This document shows positions 36,978-45,846 of a stretch of DNA of 64,000 bases, piece after piece. Position 1 is the first letter of the stretch. Each line of letters opens with the position of its first letter. The DNA is from DATFVJ01 sp963820395. GTDB lineage: Bacteria > Actinomycetota > Actinomycetes > Streptosporangiales > Streptosporangiaceae. The notes below the pieces were generated by a model. The model did not search any database and was not told the DNA's origin. It saw nothing but the letters and a program-made list of their open reading frames with translations. The stretch is from the NCBI GenBank assembly GCA_963820395.1, contig CAWGAE010000015.1, positions 558,001 through 622,000 of the forward strand, written 5' to 3'. Made by a program: the position numbers and the translations under genes.

Positions 36978-37454
36978 ATGTCGAATAAGACGGTGGTTTT
37001 GGCGATCTTCAAAGACGAGGTATCTGCTGATGCGGCAGCCGCCTCTCTGAAGGACTCGGGGGTGGCGCACGGGGATGCCATCGGCGTCCTGGTCCTGAAC
37101 GAGAAGGGCGAGCTCAAGGCTGACAAGGTCGGCAAGCGCAGCTGGGTCAAGGGCGGCGGCATCGGCGCAGTCGTGGCGCTGTGCACCCCGGTCGGGCTCG
37201 CCGCAGGCCTGATAGGCGGCGGGCTGCTGGGCGCGCTTCACCACAAGAATCTGGGACTGGACGAGGCCGATCGCGAGCGGATCGGCAGCGAGCTGGAAGG
37301 GGGCAAAGCGGCTGTCGGCGTTCTGGCTCCCGTCTCCGAAGCCACTTTCGTGGCCGACAAGCTCGCCGATCTGGGCGGTACCGCGGAGACTCATCCTGTA
37401 TCCGACGAGGCTGTCGAGGAAGCCCAGGCAGCCGCCACGACAGACGAGGCCTAG
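36978..37454 (+). CDS. DUF1269-type membrane-associated protein
   Basis: 158 residues; ATG with GGGAGGAAAGG upstream. Starts TVVLAIFKDEVSADAAAASL, then a glycine-rich hydrophobic hairpin (GGGIGAVVALCTPVGLAAGLIG, residues 55-78) and an acidic tail. This is the DUF1269 pattern of small stress-associated proteins of unknown activity that probably insert a helical hairpin into the membrane. It has its own upstream gap of over 300 bases and no obvious partner. Confidence 0.75.
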   Translation: MSNKTVVLAIFKDEVSADAAAASLKDSGVAHGDAIGVLVLNEKGELKADKVGKRSWVKGGGIGAVVALCTPVGLAAGLIGGGLLGALHHKNLGLDEADRERIGSELEGGKAAVGVLAPVSEATFVADKLADLGGTAETHPVSDEAVEEAQAAATTDEA

Positions 37455-37814
37455 CTGGCTGCAGGTCGTGTCAATGGCGCGTGCTTAACCGGCAATGGCG
37501 CGCGCCTAATCGGCTCTGCCTCGAGGCGGCTGAATGAGATGTTCGCCGGTGCTGTGCCGGTGACTGGCATAGGGGCAGCGCACCTTGGGATCAGCCTGGC
37601 CTCTTTCCGACTCTGATGCCCGGCGAGGAAGTGAGCGCCACTCGGGCTCTGCCCACAGACCTCCTCGACTACGTTGACCCGCCGTCTTCGGGGCAGTCGC
37701 CGCTGGACTCCCAGAGGGACAGGCGCGCCATCCGAGCCGATCAGACGGCCGATGGCGGACTCACCTGGACCAGCAAAGCCTCCTCAAAATCGGATGCCCC
37801 ATTAGCCTTGCCGC

Positions 37815-38389
37815 ATGACTGACAGCACAGGCCCGGGGCCTGGTGTCCCGGGTGAGGTAAGCGCGCCGGTCCGCGCCATGGTGTCGACTGGACTGCGGGC
37901 TCTGCGAGCCACTGTCGCGCTGGTGGCTATCTACTACTTGCTGCCGCTGGACCATACCTCGACCTGGGTCGCCGCCACGATACTGGTCATCGGGCTGGTG
38001 GCGTTCATTGCACTGGTGATCTTCCAGGTCCGCTGGATCATCCGGTCGCGGTTCCCTGGCCTGCGGGCCGTGGAGGCCCTGGCTACCAGCCTCCCCTGTT
38101 CCTGCTGCTGTTTTCCAGCACCTACGTCTTCATGGCTGCGGTTTCTGCCAGCAACTTCGGCGAGAAGCTGACGCACACAGACGCGCTTTACTTCACCGTC
38201 ACCGTGTTCACCACGGTCGGGTTCGGTGATATCACGGCCAAGACCGAGGGGGCGCGGCTCTTGGTCACGGGGCAGATGGTCGCCGATCTGGTCATCATCG
38301 GGATCGGGGCAAAGATCATCCTTGGCGCGGTGACACGGGGCCGTCAGCGGCAGCCGCGGAACGCGGGCGCGGGGCAACCCGGCGAATAA
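37815..38389 (+). pseudogene. Two-helix potassium-channel-like protein, frameshifted
   Basis: Frame 1 (37815 to about 38090) encodes two membrane helices (LRATVALVAIYYLLPLD; WVAATILVIGLVAFIALVIF). After a run of C at 38090-38094 the product continues in another frame with FLLLFSSTYVFMAAVS, the pore helix and filter TVTVFTTVGFGDITAKTEG, and the last helix. Adding one C to CTCCCCTG restores a single protein of about 191 residues. It is either a real loss or a sequencing error. Confidence 0.75.
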
Positions 38390-38910
38390 TCGCCCAGGCC
38401 GCCCTGGGCTGGCCAGGACGCCAGGCTGGCCGCGAACAATTAACCAGAGAACTCAGCAGTCAATAGCGCTGCATCTGACGGCAACCCTGACGGCAACGTG
38501 GGCAACCACCAGCACCCTGACGCGCCCGCAGACAGCCAGTTACTCTCGCGTGTCTAATCTGAACTGGGCCCTCGCTAGGCCCGAAAATCGGAAGCTCCAC
38601 CGACCGGGCCGGAAGCCGTACAGCACACAAGTACAGCAACGCCGTCGACCGAGAACGACTCCGACAAGCTGCCGCCGGACAGCGACCTGCCCCAACGACC
38701 ACAAATGACCTCGCCGCCAGGAGTTCGCATCGCGGGGCACTGCCACGACCCCACGGTGAAGGCCCGGCCGATTACGCCTGGGCGAGGCCGTTTCCAGGCC
38801 GTCTCAGGCCGTGGCCGGGCCGTCAAACGCCGCCCAGCGATGACCCACGACGACCACCGATGCCGGACGAAATGGCAGGTCAGGCGACCTCTTTCGATTA
38901 CGACATGCGA
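38390..38910. other. Right end of element 1, non-coding
   Basis: Contains the second TGCTGTAC pair (minus strand, about 38620-38650) and no supportable gene. Confidence 0.4.
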
Positions 38911-38941
38911 GGCGGCGGACGAGTCGGCCTGTAGGCCGGGT
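38911..38941. repeat. rnpB 3'-end repeat between elements
   Basis: 31 of 31 bases identical to 54550-54580, same orientation. Taken as the attachment site separating element 1 from element 2. Confidence 0.8.
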
Positions 38942-39615
38942 CTAGTGCATGGGTCCTCGTGACCTTGGCCAATAGCTGGGCCACGTGGTCTGACATGCGG
39001 TTGAGATCTCGGCAGTTCTCGTTGTCTCTGGCTTGATTGCGTTGCGATGTGCCCTGTGTGTGCCCTCGCGGCAGGTCCGGTTGACGCTGATACGAGCGTC
39101 AAAGGGCGCGGCGCCCCGAGCCACGCTTTGCGACATCCCCAGCTTGAAAGATCGGTGGTGCCGCCTGTGGGTGGGCTGCGGGAATACCTGTCTTGGTGGA
39201 TGGCTGGCCAAGGTCCGTGAGTGCCGGTGGCTGAGTCTTCGTTCGCTTGGCATGTGGCCCGTGTGTGGCCCATCGGTTCTGGCCTGGCGCCCCACGGGCT
39301 CGGGCCAAGGTGAGACCAACCGACGGTTTTGCAGACGGTGACCGCTTTGGCGCGGTCGTGGCCCGCAGCCTGCGATGATTTGCGGAGATTTCAGTTGCGC
39401 CATAACTGCTTGCGTAACCGGGTGATCGGTGCCGAGGATCCGCTCCCAGCCGAAGTGATGCCGGGCCTCTGGACACCTGCGACCGTCACAGATACGCGAC
39501 GTGACGTGCGAAGTGGGGTCTCAGTGGTACGCCGCGTCGACGCTCTAGCAGGAGCCCGCTGGGCGAGACCTCGAGCAGGTCGGCCGACGACGACCCCCAG
39601 CCTAGGCCCTAGCTA
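38942..39615. other. Left end of element 2, non-coding
   Basis: About 670 bases with repeated GTGTGTGGCCC/GTGTGTGCCC-like stretches at 39050-39065 and 39250-39270 that could be recombinase arm sites. No gene is supportable. Confidence 0.35.
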
Positions 39616-39738
39616 GGTGGCCCCGGGCGGGTCGCGTTCGATCACGGTGATGTCGTGGCCCGGCGTCGCATGGCCTCGCCGAGATGGCGAAATACAACCA
39701 ACCCTGCCGGTCCACCACCGACGCAGGTGATCCTCATG
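39616..39738 (-). pseudogene. Flavoprotein monooxygenase 5' fragment
   Basis: Starts MRITCVGGGPAGL, the FAD-binding GxGxxG region of a monooxygenase or oxidoreductase, and after a frame change reads HDITVIERDPPGAT. It then ends abruptly near 39616. The start overlaps the ABC transporter stop (ATGA), so it was the next gene of that operon. The rest is missing, probably lost when the element end formed. Confidence 0.55.
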
Positions 39739-41589
39739 TCACTAGGCCTTTCGGTAGTGCCAGGGCATGGGGGGTTTCCGGGGTTTGGGGTGGGTGGTGC
39801 AGGCGGTAGAGATCGGCGTAGCGGCCGCCCTGGCTGAGCAGCTCGGTGTGGGTGCCGGTCTCGGTGATGCGCCCGCGGTCGAGGTAGAGGATCTGCTGGG
39901 CGTCGGTGACGGCGCGCAGGTCGTGGGAGATCAGGATGGTGGTGCGGCCGGTCATCAGCCGCCGCATCGGGGCGAGGATGTGCTCGCTGGCTTCGGCGTC
40001 CAGGCTGGTGGTGGGCTCGTCCAGCAGCAGGATCGGGGCGTCGCGGATCATCGCGCGGGCGATCGCGATGCGCTGGCGCTGCCCGCCGGACAGCAGCCGC
40101 CCCCGGTGCCCGACCGGCGTGTCGTAGCCCTGCGGCAGTGCCGCGATGAACGCGTCGGCGTCGGCGGCGCGGGCGGCCGCGGCCAGCTCGCGGTGGCCGG
40201 CGCCGGGCCGGCCAGGATGTTGTCCGCGATGGTGCCGTCCAGCAGCAGGGTCTCCTGCAGCACGACCGCGATGTTGGCGCGCAGCTGTGCGGGATCGAGA
40301 TCGCGCAGGTCGTGTCCGTCCAGGCTGATCGCCCCGCGGGCCGGGTCGTAGAAGCGCAGCAGCAGCTTGATCAGCGTGGTCTTGCCCGCGCCGCTGGCAC
40401 CGACCAGGGCCGTGGTCTGGCCGGGCAGCGCGGTGAAGCTGATGCCGGCCACCGCGTCAGCGTCCGTCCCCGGGTAGCGGAAGCCGACGTCGTGCAGGAC
40501 CAGCATCCCGCGGGACCGGCCCAGCGCGGCCGGGCGCGCCGGGGCGGTCACCGTCGGCCGCTGGTCGAGCAGCTCGATGATCCGCTCGGCGCCGGCCGCG
40601 GCGCCAAAGATGGTGTTGGACAGCTCCCCGAGGTCGCGGACCGGGCTGAACAGCTGGACCAGGTAGACCAGGAACGCCACCAGCCCGCCCACGGTGAGCC
40701 GGTGCGCCGACAGCTCCCACACCCCGACGCCGACGATGGCCAGCAGGCCCACCGCCTCCAGCACGCTCACCACCGACGGGAACAGCGCCTCGACCCTGGC
40801 CGCGGCCAGCTCCGCGCCCACGCTGCCCAGGCTCTGCCCGGCGAACCGCTCGGCCTCGGCCTGCTCGCGCCCGTAGGCCTGGATCAGCACGGCATTGCCC
40901 AGGCTGTCCTCGGCGACCGCGCCGATCGAGCCGCCGCGCCTGTGCGCCTCGCGGGACGCGGCCTTGATCCGGCGGGAGAAGGCGCGCGCGGTCAGCCAGA
41001 ACACCGGGACCGCGATCAGCGCCACCAGGGCCAGCTGCCAGCTGATGAAGAACATCACCCCGGCGAAGATCACGATCTGGAACACGTCAGAAGTCGCCTG
41101 GGCCACGCCGACCAGTACGAGATCCTCGATCGCGGCCACGTCCTGGGTGAGCCGGCTGAGGATGTCACCGAGGCGGCCGCGGTCGAAGAAACCCACCGAC
41201 AGGGTGTGCAGGTGCGCGAACACCCGGGTCCGCAGCCGGTGCAGGAAGTTCTCCCCGATCCAGTTGGCCAGGTACTCATCGGCGAAAGTGGTGACCCCGG
41301 CCAGGATCGTGATGCCCAGGAACGCCGCGGCCACTTCCGGGAACGCCGACATGTTGCGCGGGGCCACCACGTCGTCGGTTATGATCTTCAACATCCAGAT
41401 CGCGGCTGCGTCCAGCGCCGGGGCCAGTACGGACAGCCCCAGACTCACCGCGATCCAGCCGCGGAACGGCCGGGCATCGGGCCAGAACCGCCCGAACACC
41501 GTCCGGACGCCCGCCACCGGCGCCAGGTCCACCAGAGCCTCGGCGCCCAACGCCGACGGCCGCAGCAGCGACCTCACGACCTCCCGCAC
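39734..41589 (-). pseudogene. ABC exporter (membrane plus ATPase), one frameshift
   Basis: A fused half-transporter. Six-helix ABC membrane domain from about residue 40 (GWIAVSLGLSVLAPALDAAAI ...), then the nucleotide-binding domain with Walker A GASGAGKTTL, Q-loop VVLQETLLLDGT and, in the shifted frame, the LSGGQ signature and Walker B ILLLDEPTTSLD. The frame breaks near 40205, shortly after DNILAG. The start is taken at GTG 41589 (GAGGGGG upstream); GTG 41655 is possible. It would export a peptide or drug as a homodimer. It lies 96 bases downstream of the His-rich micropeptide on the same strand. Confidence 0.8.
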
Positions 41590-41685
41590 CGGTGATTCCC
41601 CCTCAACTCGGACGAGGGCGGTGGCCGCCACCCCCTGCCCGGGAGTAGCGGCCACCGCCCACTAGAACAGCCGCGGTTAGTCGGC

Positions 41686-41772
41686 TTAGTGGCGGTAGTG
41701 GCGGTAGTGGCGGTAGTGACGGTAGTGGCGGCGGTGGCGGCGGTGGTCGTGGTCGTGTCCCATTGTGTTCAT
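41686..41772 (-). CDS. His-Tyr-Arg repeat micropeptide
   Basis: 28 codons; a second ATG three codons in has the better distance from GGAGGAG. After MNTMGHDHDH come RRHRRH and then HYR repeated four times, ending in His and a stop. The 9-base repeat is exact except for silent changes in the Arg codon, so the amino acids are what is kept. An ABC exporter and a flavoprotein follow on the same strand. It could be a RiPP-type precursor, a metal-binding peptide, or a leader whose translation controls the exporter. No known precursor family matches. Confidence 0.55.
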   Translation of the reverse strand: MNTMGHDHDHRRHRRHYRHYRHYRHYRH

Positions 41773-41858
41773 CTCCTCCGTTGGAACACACATGTTGGAG
41801 GGAGAACTCCCCTTAGGATGTTCTTTACCTTTTGGGATGCTTCTTCCCCTTTGAAGCG

Positions 41859-41886
41859 ACGCTATGCTGCTCATGCGAGATGTCAA
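41859..41886 (-). promoter_or_regulatory. Promoter of the micropeptide operon
   Basis: On the minus strand TTGACA (41886-41881) and TAGCGT (41864-41859) with a 16-base spacer. The leader to the micropeptide start would be about 80 bases. Confidence 0.45.
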
Positions 41887-41888
41887 GG

Positions 41889-41957
41889 CAGGCAATCTCC
41901 AGGTGTGTAAAAGTTAGGCAATCTCTCCAGGTTCAGGTAATCTCCAGTTGTGTAAGG
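41889..41957. promoter_or_regulatory. Three operator-like direct repeats
   Basis: CAGGCAATCTCCAGGTGTGT (41889), a shorter GGCAATCTCTCCAGG (41917) and CAGGTAATCTCCAGTTGTGT (41934). They lie just upstream of the -35 box of the micropeptide promoter, where an activator would bind. The spacing is unequal. Confidence 0.45.
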
Positions 41958-41976
41958 AGTGATCAAAGGGAACTGA

Positions 41977-42069
41977 ATGGCCAGTGAAAATGCGGTTGAG
42001 CTTGTGCCGGATGTTGCGTCAGGGGCCGTCGGCATGCGATTTGTTGCGTTGGAGTGCTGCCGGGCGTGA
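41977..42069 (+). CDS. 30-residue peptide ORF, divergent from the micropeptide operon
   Basis: ATG with AAAGGG 6 bases upstream. The product MASENAVELVPDVASGAVGM continues to a Cys-Cys-Arg-Ala end. It starts next to the operator-like repeats. No family is recognised. It could be a second small peptide of the locus or a chance frame. Confidence 0.3.
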   Translation: MASENAVELVPDVASGAVGMRFVALECCRA

Positions 42070-42395
42070 ACTTCTTGTACGTTTGCAGTACCGTTGCAAC
42101 AGAAGCCAGGCCCGCAGTCATATGAACTTGTGTGGGTTACTCAGCACTCGGCAGCAGGGGAAACTTGATCATCGCCGAGGATGGCGGATCGGATTTCAAC
42201 GAGGCGAGCGTCAACGAACTCAGCACCGGCGGCGATGGTTCCAGGTACGGCTACAGCGACGCCGGAAACCCGCTTCCTCGCGATCAATTCCAAATGCGCA
42301 TGGACCGTCAAGGTCATCGGCGCCCCGTGATAGATGACAACGGGAACGCTTCCGCCGCGGCTCTTCCCCCGTCCTCCTGATAGGCGCCGAGATTT

Positions 42396-42481
42396 GCCGA
42401 GGAAGATCACTGTCAAGGGTGGCGCTTGCGCCATCGCGAAAGCGACGCCGAAGGCGCCCTTGACTGTGATCTTTGCTCGGC
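42396..42481. repeat. 86-base cloverleaf-like palindrome
   Basis: Arms of 24-25 bases (starting GCCGAGGAAGATCAC and ending GTGATCTTTGCTCGGC) pair almost perfectly. The 37 bases between form three small hairpins in a row: GGCG-CTTG-CGCC, TCGC-GAAA-GCGA and CGCC-GAA-GGCG. It is symmetrical enough to fold on either strand, as RNA or as extruded DNA. Confidence 0.6.
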
Positions 42482-42764
42482 GACAGGATGCCCGGCGCGA
42501 GGAGGACGGCCGCTCGTTTTTGCACGCGTGGTCACCTGGTGCTGCGGCGGGTGGCCCGTGCGGTGCGGTCCGGGGACAGCGGCGCGCGGCGGCTCGCCGC
42601 GACGTGGGCTGGCGCCCAAAGGAGCGGCGAAAGCCGCCGCACCGCAGCGGCGGGACCCGAGAGACGGTCACCGTCTGTACTCGGCTGCTGCGCCGCCCTG
42701 CCTCCGGAGGAAACCTCCAACCTGCGCCCGGAGTACGGCCCTGGCCGTCGGCCCGGCGCGCCGG

Positions 42765-42825
42765 AGGCGCGCCCTTGAACCCTGTAGAGAAAGTTCTCAC
42801 AGCGGGCAACGGGCAGGTTAACGGC
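42765..42825 (-). repeat. Conserved hairpin repeat, copy B
   Basis: Minus strand: GCTGTGAGAACTTTCT, TTCAAGG, then GGCGCGCC-TCC-GGCGCGCC. Counterpart of 27178-27240 with a changed loop and slightly longer stem. Confidence 0.5.
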
Positions 42826-43028
42826 GCGCTCGTGTGCGAATCGGTGCAATCCCGCCCGCGCCCGTGACCCGTGGAACGAACGCCAGCAGTTGACCAATTC
42901 CCGCGCCGAGGCCGCGGCATGGGAGCGCACCATCCGATGCTGAGCGTCTCAAGACTTGAGGGCTGCTAGGCGATGCTCCAGAGGCATCGGGGCATCCTTT
43001 GCGACAGGGATAGCGCGTGCGCGCTTGA

Positions 43029-43886
43029 TCAGGCCGGTTTGCGGCCCCAGGCCAGGAAGAGCAGGCCGGATATCGCAACCGTTCCCGGGTCGGCGAGGTG
43101 GGCGCGGGCCGCCGTGTCCAGCTCATCAAGCTCCGCCTCGCTCGCCAGCCCCATCTCCAGGATGTGCGGGCGCATGCTGCGCACCAGGTCGAGCCGGATG
43201 GTAAGCCGCGAATGCCCGTGCGGGTATGAATGCGCGCTGGCTTCTACCCCGACATCCTCCAGGCCCGCCAGGCGGAATAGCTCCGGTAGCCGACGGCCGA
43301 TCTGCGGATCGGCACCGTTGCGGCTGAAGGCCACCGGCAAGATCTCGCAGAGCCGCTCGAAGGCCGGATGAGGCGGATAGCACATTGCGTACTCGGCGTC
43401 GGGCTCCAACGCTGCCACCCAGCCGCCGGGCCTGGCCAGCCGTACCATCTCGGTGGCCACCTCCGCCGGTTCGGGAATGGCTATCAGCAGGGTGCGAGCG
43501 TGCGCCAGGTCGAACGAGCCTGACGGCAGCCCGGTCCGCCTGGCGTCCGCCGCCATGATCTCCACACCACGGAGCCCCCGCTCGGTGGCGAACTCGGTCG
43601 CCATGGCGACGTGAGCCGGGTTAGCGTCGACGCCGACAACCCGGCCCCCCGGCGACACCCGCTCAGCCAGTAGCTCAAGGATCCCGCGCGGGCCGCAGCC
43701 GAGGTCGATCGCGCTCTGCCCTGGCCGCAGGCCGACCCGATCCAGCAGCGCAGCACTGTCGGGCGCCAGCTCGTCAGCCTGGCGCAGCAGCCGGGCGGTT
43801 TCGCCGGGGCTGCTGCCCAGCGCGTAGACGGCGGCGCCATCTTGCCCTTTTCCTGTGCCCGCCGTCGGCCGGACAGACCCCGCCAC
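43029..43886 (-). CDS. Class I SAM-dependent methyltransferase
   Basis: 285 residues from GTG 43886 with AGGAGGGG upstream. UbiE/COQ5-like Rossmann fold: motif I SAIDLGCGPRGILELLAERV, the acidic end of strand 2 in VVGVDANPAHVAMA, MAADARRTGLPSGSFDLAHA and a long C-terminal lid. It methylates an unknown small molecule or peptide. It lies on the same strand as the micropeptide operon and upstream of it, separated by the structured region, so a shared pathway is possible but not shown. Confidence 0.85.
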   Translation of the reverse strand: MAGSVRPTAGTGKGQDGAAVYALGSSPGETARLLRQADELAPDSAALLDRVGLRPGQSAIDLGCGPRGILELLAERVSPGGRVVGVDANPAHVAMATEFATERGLRGVEIMAADARRTGLPSGSFDLAHARTLLIAIPEPAEVATEMVRLARPGGWVAALEPDAEYAMCYPPHPAFERLCEILPVAFSRNGADPQIGRRLPELFRLAGLEDVGVEASAHSYPHGHSRLTIRLDLVRSMRPHILEMGLASEAELDELDTAARAHLADPGTVAISGLLFLAWGRKPA

Positions 43887-44308
43887 GCTGCACCCCTCCT
43901 AACCTGTGATTACTCCTGCCAGGCAGACGGCCTCTTACCGATGCCACTCTCGTCCCAGCCGATCACTGTCCGGTCGGGCGCAGCCGTCTCCAGGCACCCA
44001 GTCTGTCACCGAAACACGAAGGCGAATCGCAGCGATGCGCCGCCTTCGGCAGGGCCAGGTCCGCGTCAAGCGTCATCCGACACCGAGGGCATCGGGTCGC
44101 AGCGATCGTGGCTACCTCTGCCCCGCGAGGCGAGATAGGCCACCGCCTCCGGATGGACAATAGAAAGCAGCGAGCAAGCAAACGCTTAAGTAAGGCGGTG
44201 TAAGGGATCAACTGAAGCTGATCCATAAAAAGACCAGTGGGGCCCAGATGGGGGAAAAGCGCGAAGGATCCGGACCGATGCGGCGTGTCGTGCTGGGGCA
44301 GTAGGTCC
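43887..44308. other. Intergenic region
   Basis: No supportable gene. A weak stem (GGATCA / TGATCC) occurs near 44199-44225. The inverted duplication shared with element 1 begins at 44309. Confidence 0.4.
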
Positions 44309-45846
44309 GCAAGTTACGCGTTATGTCGTAGCTGGTTCTGCCAGGGCTTTTTGTACAACGGTTATGAGCTGTGTTTCAACTGCTGGTGTAACCGCGATCG
44401 TCGCTGCTGAGTTCCACGAGTGGTCGGTGCCATCTTGGTCCAGCACGCGTGCGCCAGCTTCCCGAGCTATAAGAACGCCAGCGGATGTGTCCCATGGCTT
44501 ATTGCCCAGCATCACGCATGCGTCGAGTCGACCCTCAGCCATCCATGCGAGTTCAACGGCCGATGTGCCGAACATGCGGACTCGCTGTGCCTTGCGCGCT
44601 AGGTGCTCGGCAAGGCGGAGCCGTGCTCGATTCTTGTGGTCGGCATTGCTATCATTGAACGTGTACTGGTCGAGAGATATCAGTGCTGTGTTTAGTGTTG
44701 TCGTTCTGCTGACGTGGATGCGCTTTGCGTTCGCGTAAGATCCGTATCCGCGTAGGGCGGTGTATCGAGTTCGAATGAAAGGCAAGTCTATGACTGCGGC
44801 CTGCACGATACCGTTTCGTACTAGGCTGAGGGATACAGCGGAGAGTGGTAGCCCGTGGACGAGATTGATGGTGCCGTCGACCGGATCGAGAATCCAGAGA
44901 AAGTCATTACTGACGACTACGGTACCTTCTTCTTCACCTAGAAAGGCCGCCTCGGGCGTCTTCACGTGCAAGAAGTTGCGTACGAGTTTCTCTACGGCGA
45001 GATCTACTTCGGAAGTCAGATCGCGGTCGCCCTTTTTGGTCAACGTGCCTGGGGAGCGGGTGCGGACGAGTTCGCTTGCTTGGTTTACGGCGTCGCATGC
45101 GATACCTAGGAGGCGGCGTCCATCGTGTTCAGTGATCACGGCCGGGCTAGCTTCTGCATCCTAGATGGCAAGATCAGTTTGGGTTAGAGGCCGGACGACT
45201 ATGCCCTTGCTCGTCCATGGTTCTCGTGGGTCGTTGGACAGGCGTTCTAGCCACTTTATTTGACTGACGAAATAGTCCCAGTAAGGCGTGCCGTAGTTGA
45301 AGACGAATATTGGCCCTTCAGTGCCCCGCTTACCGTGACCGTAGAGCATGACTCGGCAGGCGTTGTCAATCTTTTCTATCGCGAAGGAGCAGGGAAAGTT
45401 GTAGGTGAAAATTCGTAGGCCCGCCGGTGGTACCGCAGCGGGAAATACTCTTTGTGAAGCTGCGAACAGAGGACGGAGGATCTCGCGAGTGTACCTGGCA
45501 GGGTCTTCCATGGCCGCCTCGGTTGGCTCCAGGCGGTAGCGGTCACGCCGTGAAGCGCATCGGGGATCCATGACGTAGAGGGTTACAGGTACGTCGATCG
45601 CCTTTGACTCAAAAAGCGGAAGCAATTCGTCTTTGGCGTAGAAGTTACGGGTAAGCCCGAAAACGGAGATATCGTCTTGTGCACCCTTAACGCGTGCTAC
45701 CAGATCTTCGAGGACCTCCGGATTCGTCCGCGGCCAGAGATTTGACAGTCCAGCTTGGGAAAGGTGATTGATGTCGGTTCCACTGTAGTCAATTCCGAAG
45801 CCGAGGCGATCGGGTCGCGTTCCATATAGACGACACAAGTATTCGA
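44309..45846. repeat. Inverted duplication of 23747-26959
   Basis: About 1538 bases (regulator C-terminal two thirds plus the phosphatase) are present in opposite orientation in element 1 at 23747-26959, once the IS66 insertion there is removed. Only a handful of bases differ. Sequence similarity stops abruptly on both sides. Confidence 0.85.
44321..45139 (-). CDS. Inositol-monophosphatase family protein (element 2 copy)
   Basis: 272 residues with the same metal-site motifs as the copy at 26128 (LTSEVDLAVEKLV, GEEEG, WILDPVDGTINLVHG, WDTSAGVLIAREAG). Only two residue changes are visible (K for E and R for C around residues 170-185). It begins 21 bases after the regulator stop, so both are one transcript. 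The role in the element is unknown; a signal-processing hydrolase tied to the regulator's ligand is an attractive guess. Confidence 0.88.
   Translation of the reverse strand: MITEHDGRRLLGIACDAVNQASELVRTRSPGTLTKKGDRDLTSEVDLAVEKLVRNFLHVKTPEAAFLGEEEGTVVVSNDFLWILDPVDGTINLVHGLPLSAVSLSLVRNGIVQAAVIDLPFIRTRYTALRGYGSYANAKRIHVSRTTTLNTALISLDQYTFNDSNADHKNRARLRLAEHLARKAQRVRMFGTSAVELAWMAEGRLDACVMLGNKPWDTSAGVLIAREAGARVLDQDGTDHSWNSAATIAVTPAVETQLITVVQKALAEPATT

Larger units (their letters stand above)
21430..38941. mobile_element. Integrated element 1 (AICE remnant plus cargo)
   Basis: Bounded by the rnpB-end repeats at 21430 and 38911. From the left: integrase, excisionase, truncated rep, regulator and phosphatase, then insertion sequences and cargo. 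Transfer and spread genes are missing, so it cannot move by itself even if it can excise. The order is the mirror image of element 2. The right boundary could belong only to element 2, so the exact extent is inference. Confidence 0.55.
42070..43028. other. Structured non-coding region
   Basis: Nearly 1 kb with no supportable gene but many hairpins. It includes the cloverleaf-like palindrome at 42396 and the repeat at 42765. Confidence 0.45.

Noticed and set aside
38942..39403. A 153-codon minus-strand frame at the left end of element 2
   Set aside because: No family features and His/Arg/Pro-rich. It overlaps the expected att arm region, so it was treated as non-coding.
40312..41595. A 427-codon open frame antisense to the ABC exporter
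   Set aside because: It is the high-GC shadow of the exporter. Its translation is Arg/Gln/His/Pro-rich and has no motifs.
42396..42481. A rho-independent terminator explanation for the palindrome
   Set aside because: No gene ends next to it and there is no T tract. Three internal hairpins are not expected of a terminator.
42334..42867. A plus-strand protein across the structured region
   Set aside because: The frame exists only because the hairpins are GC-rich. Its translation is low in hydrophobic residues and shares no motif with known proteins.
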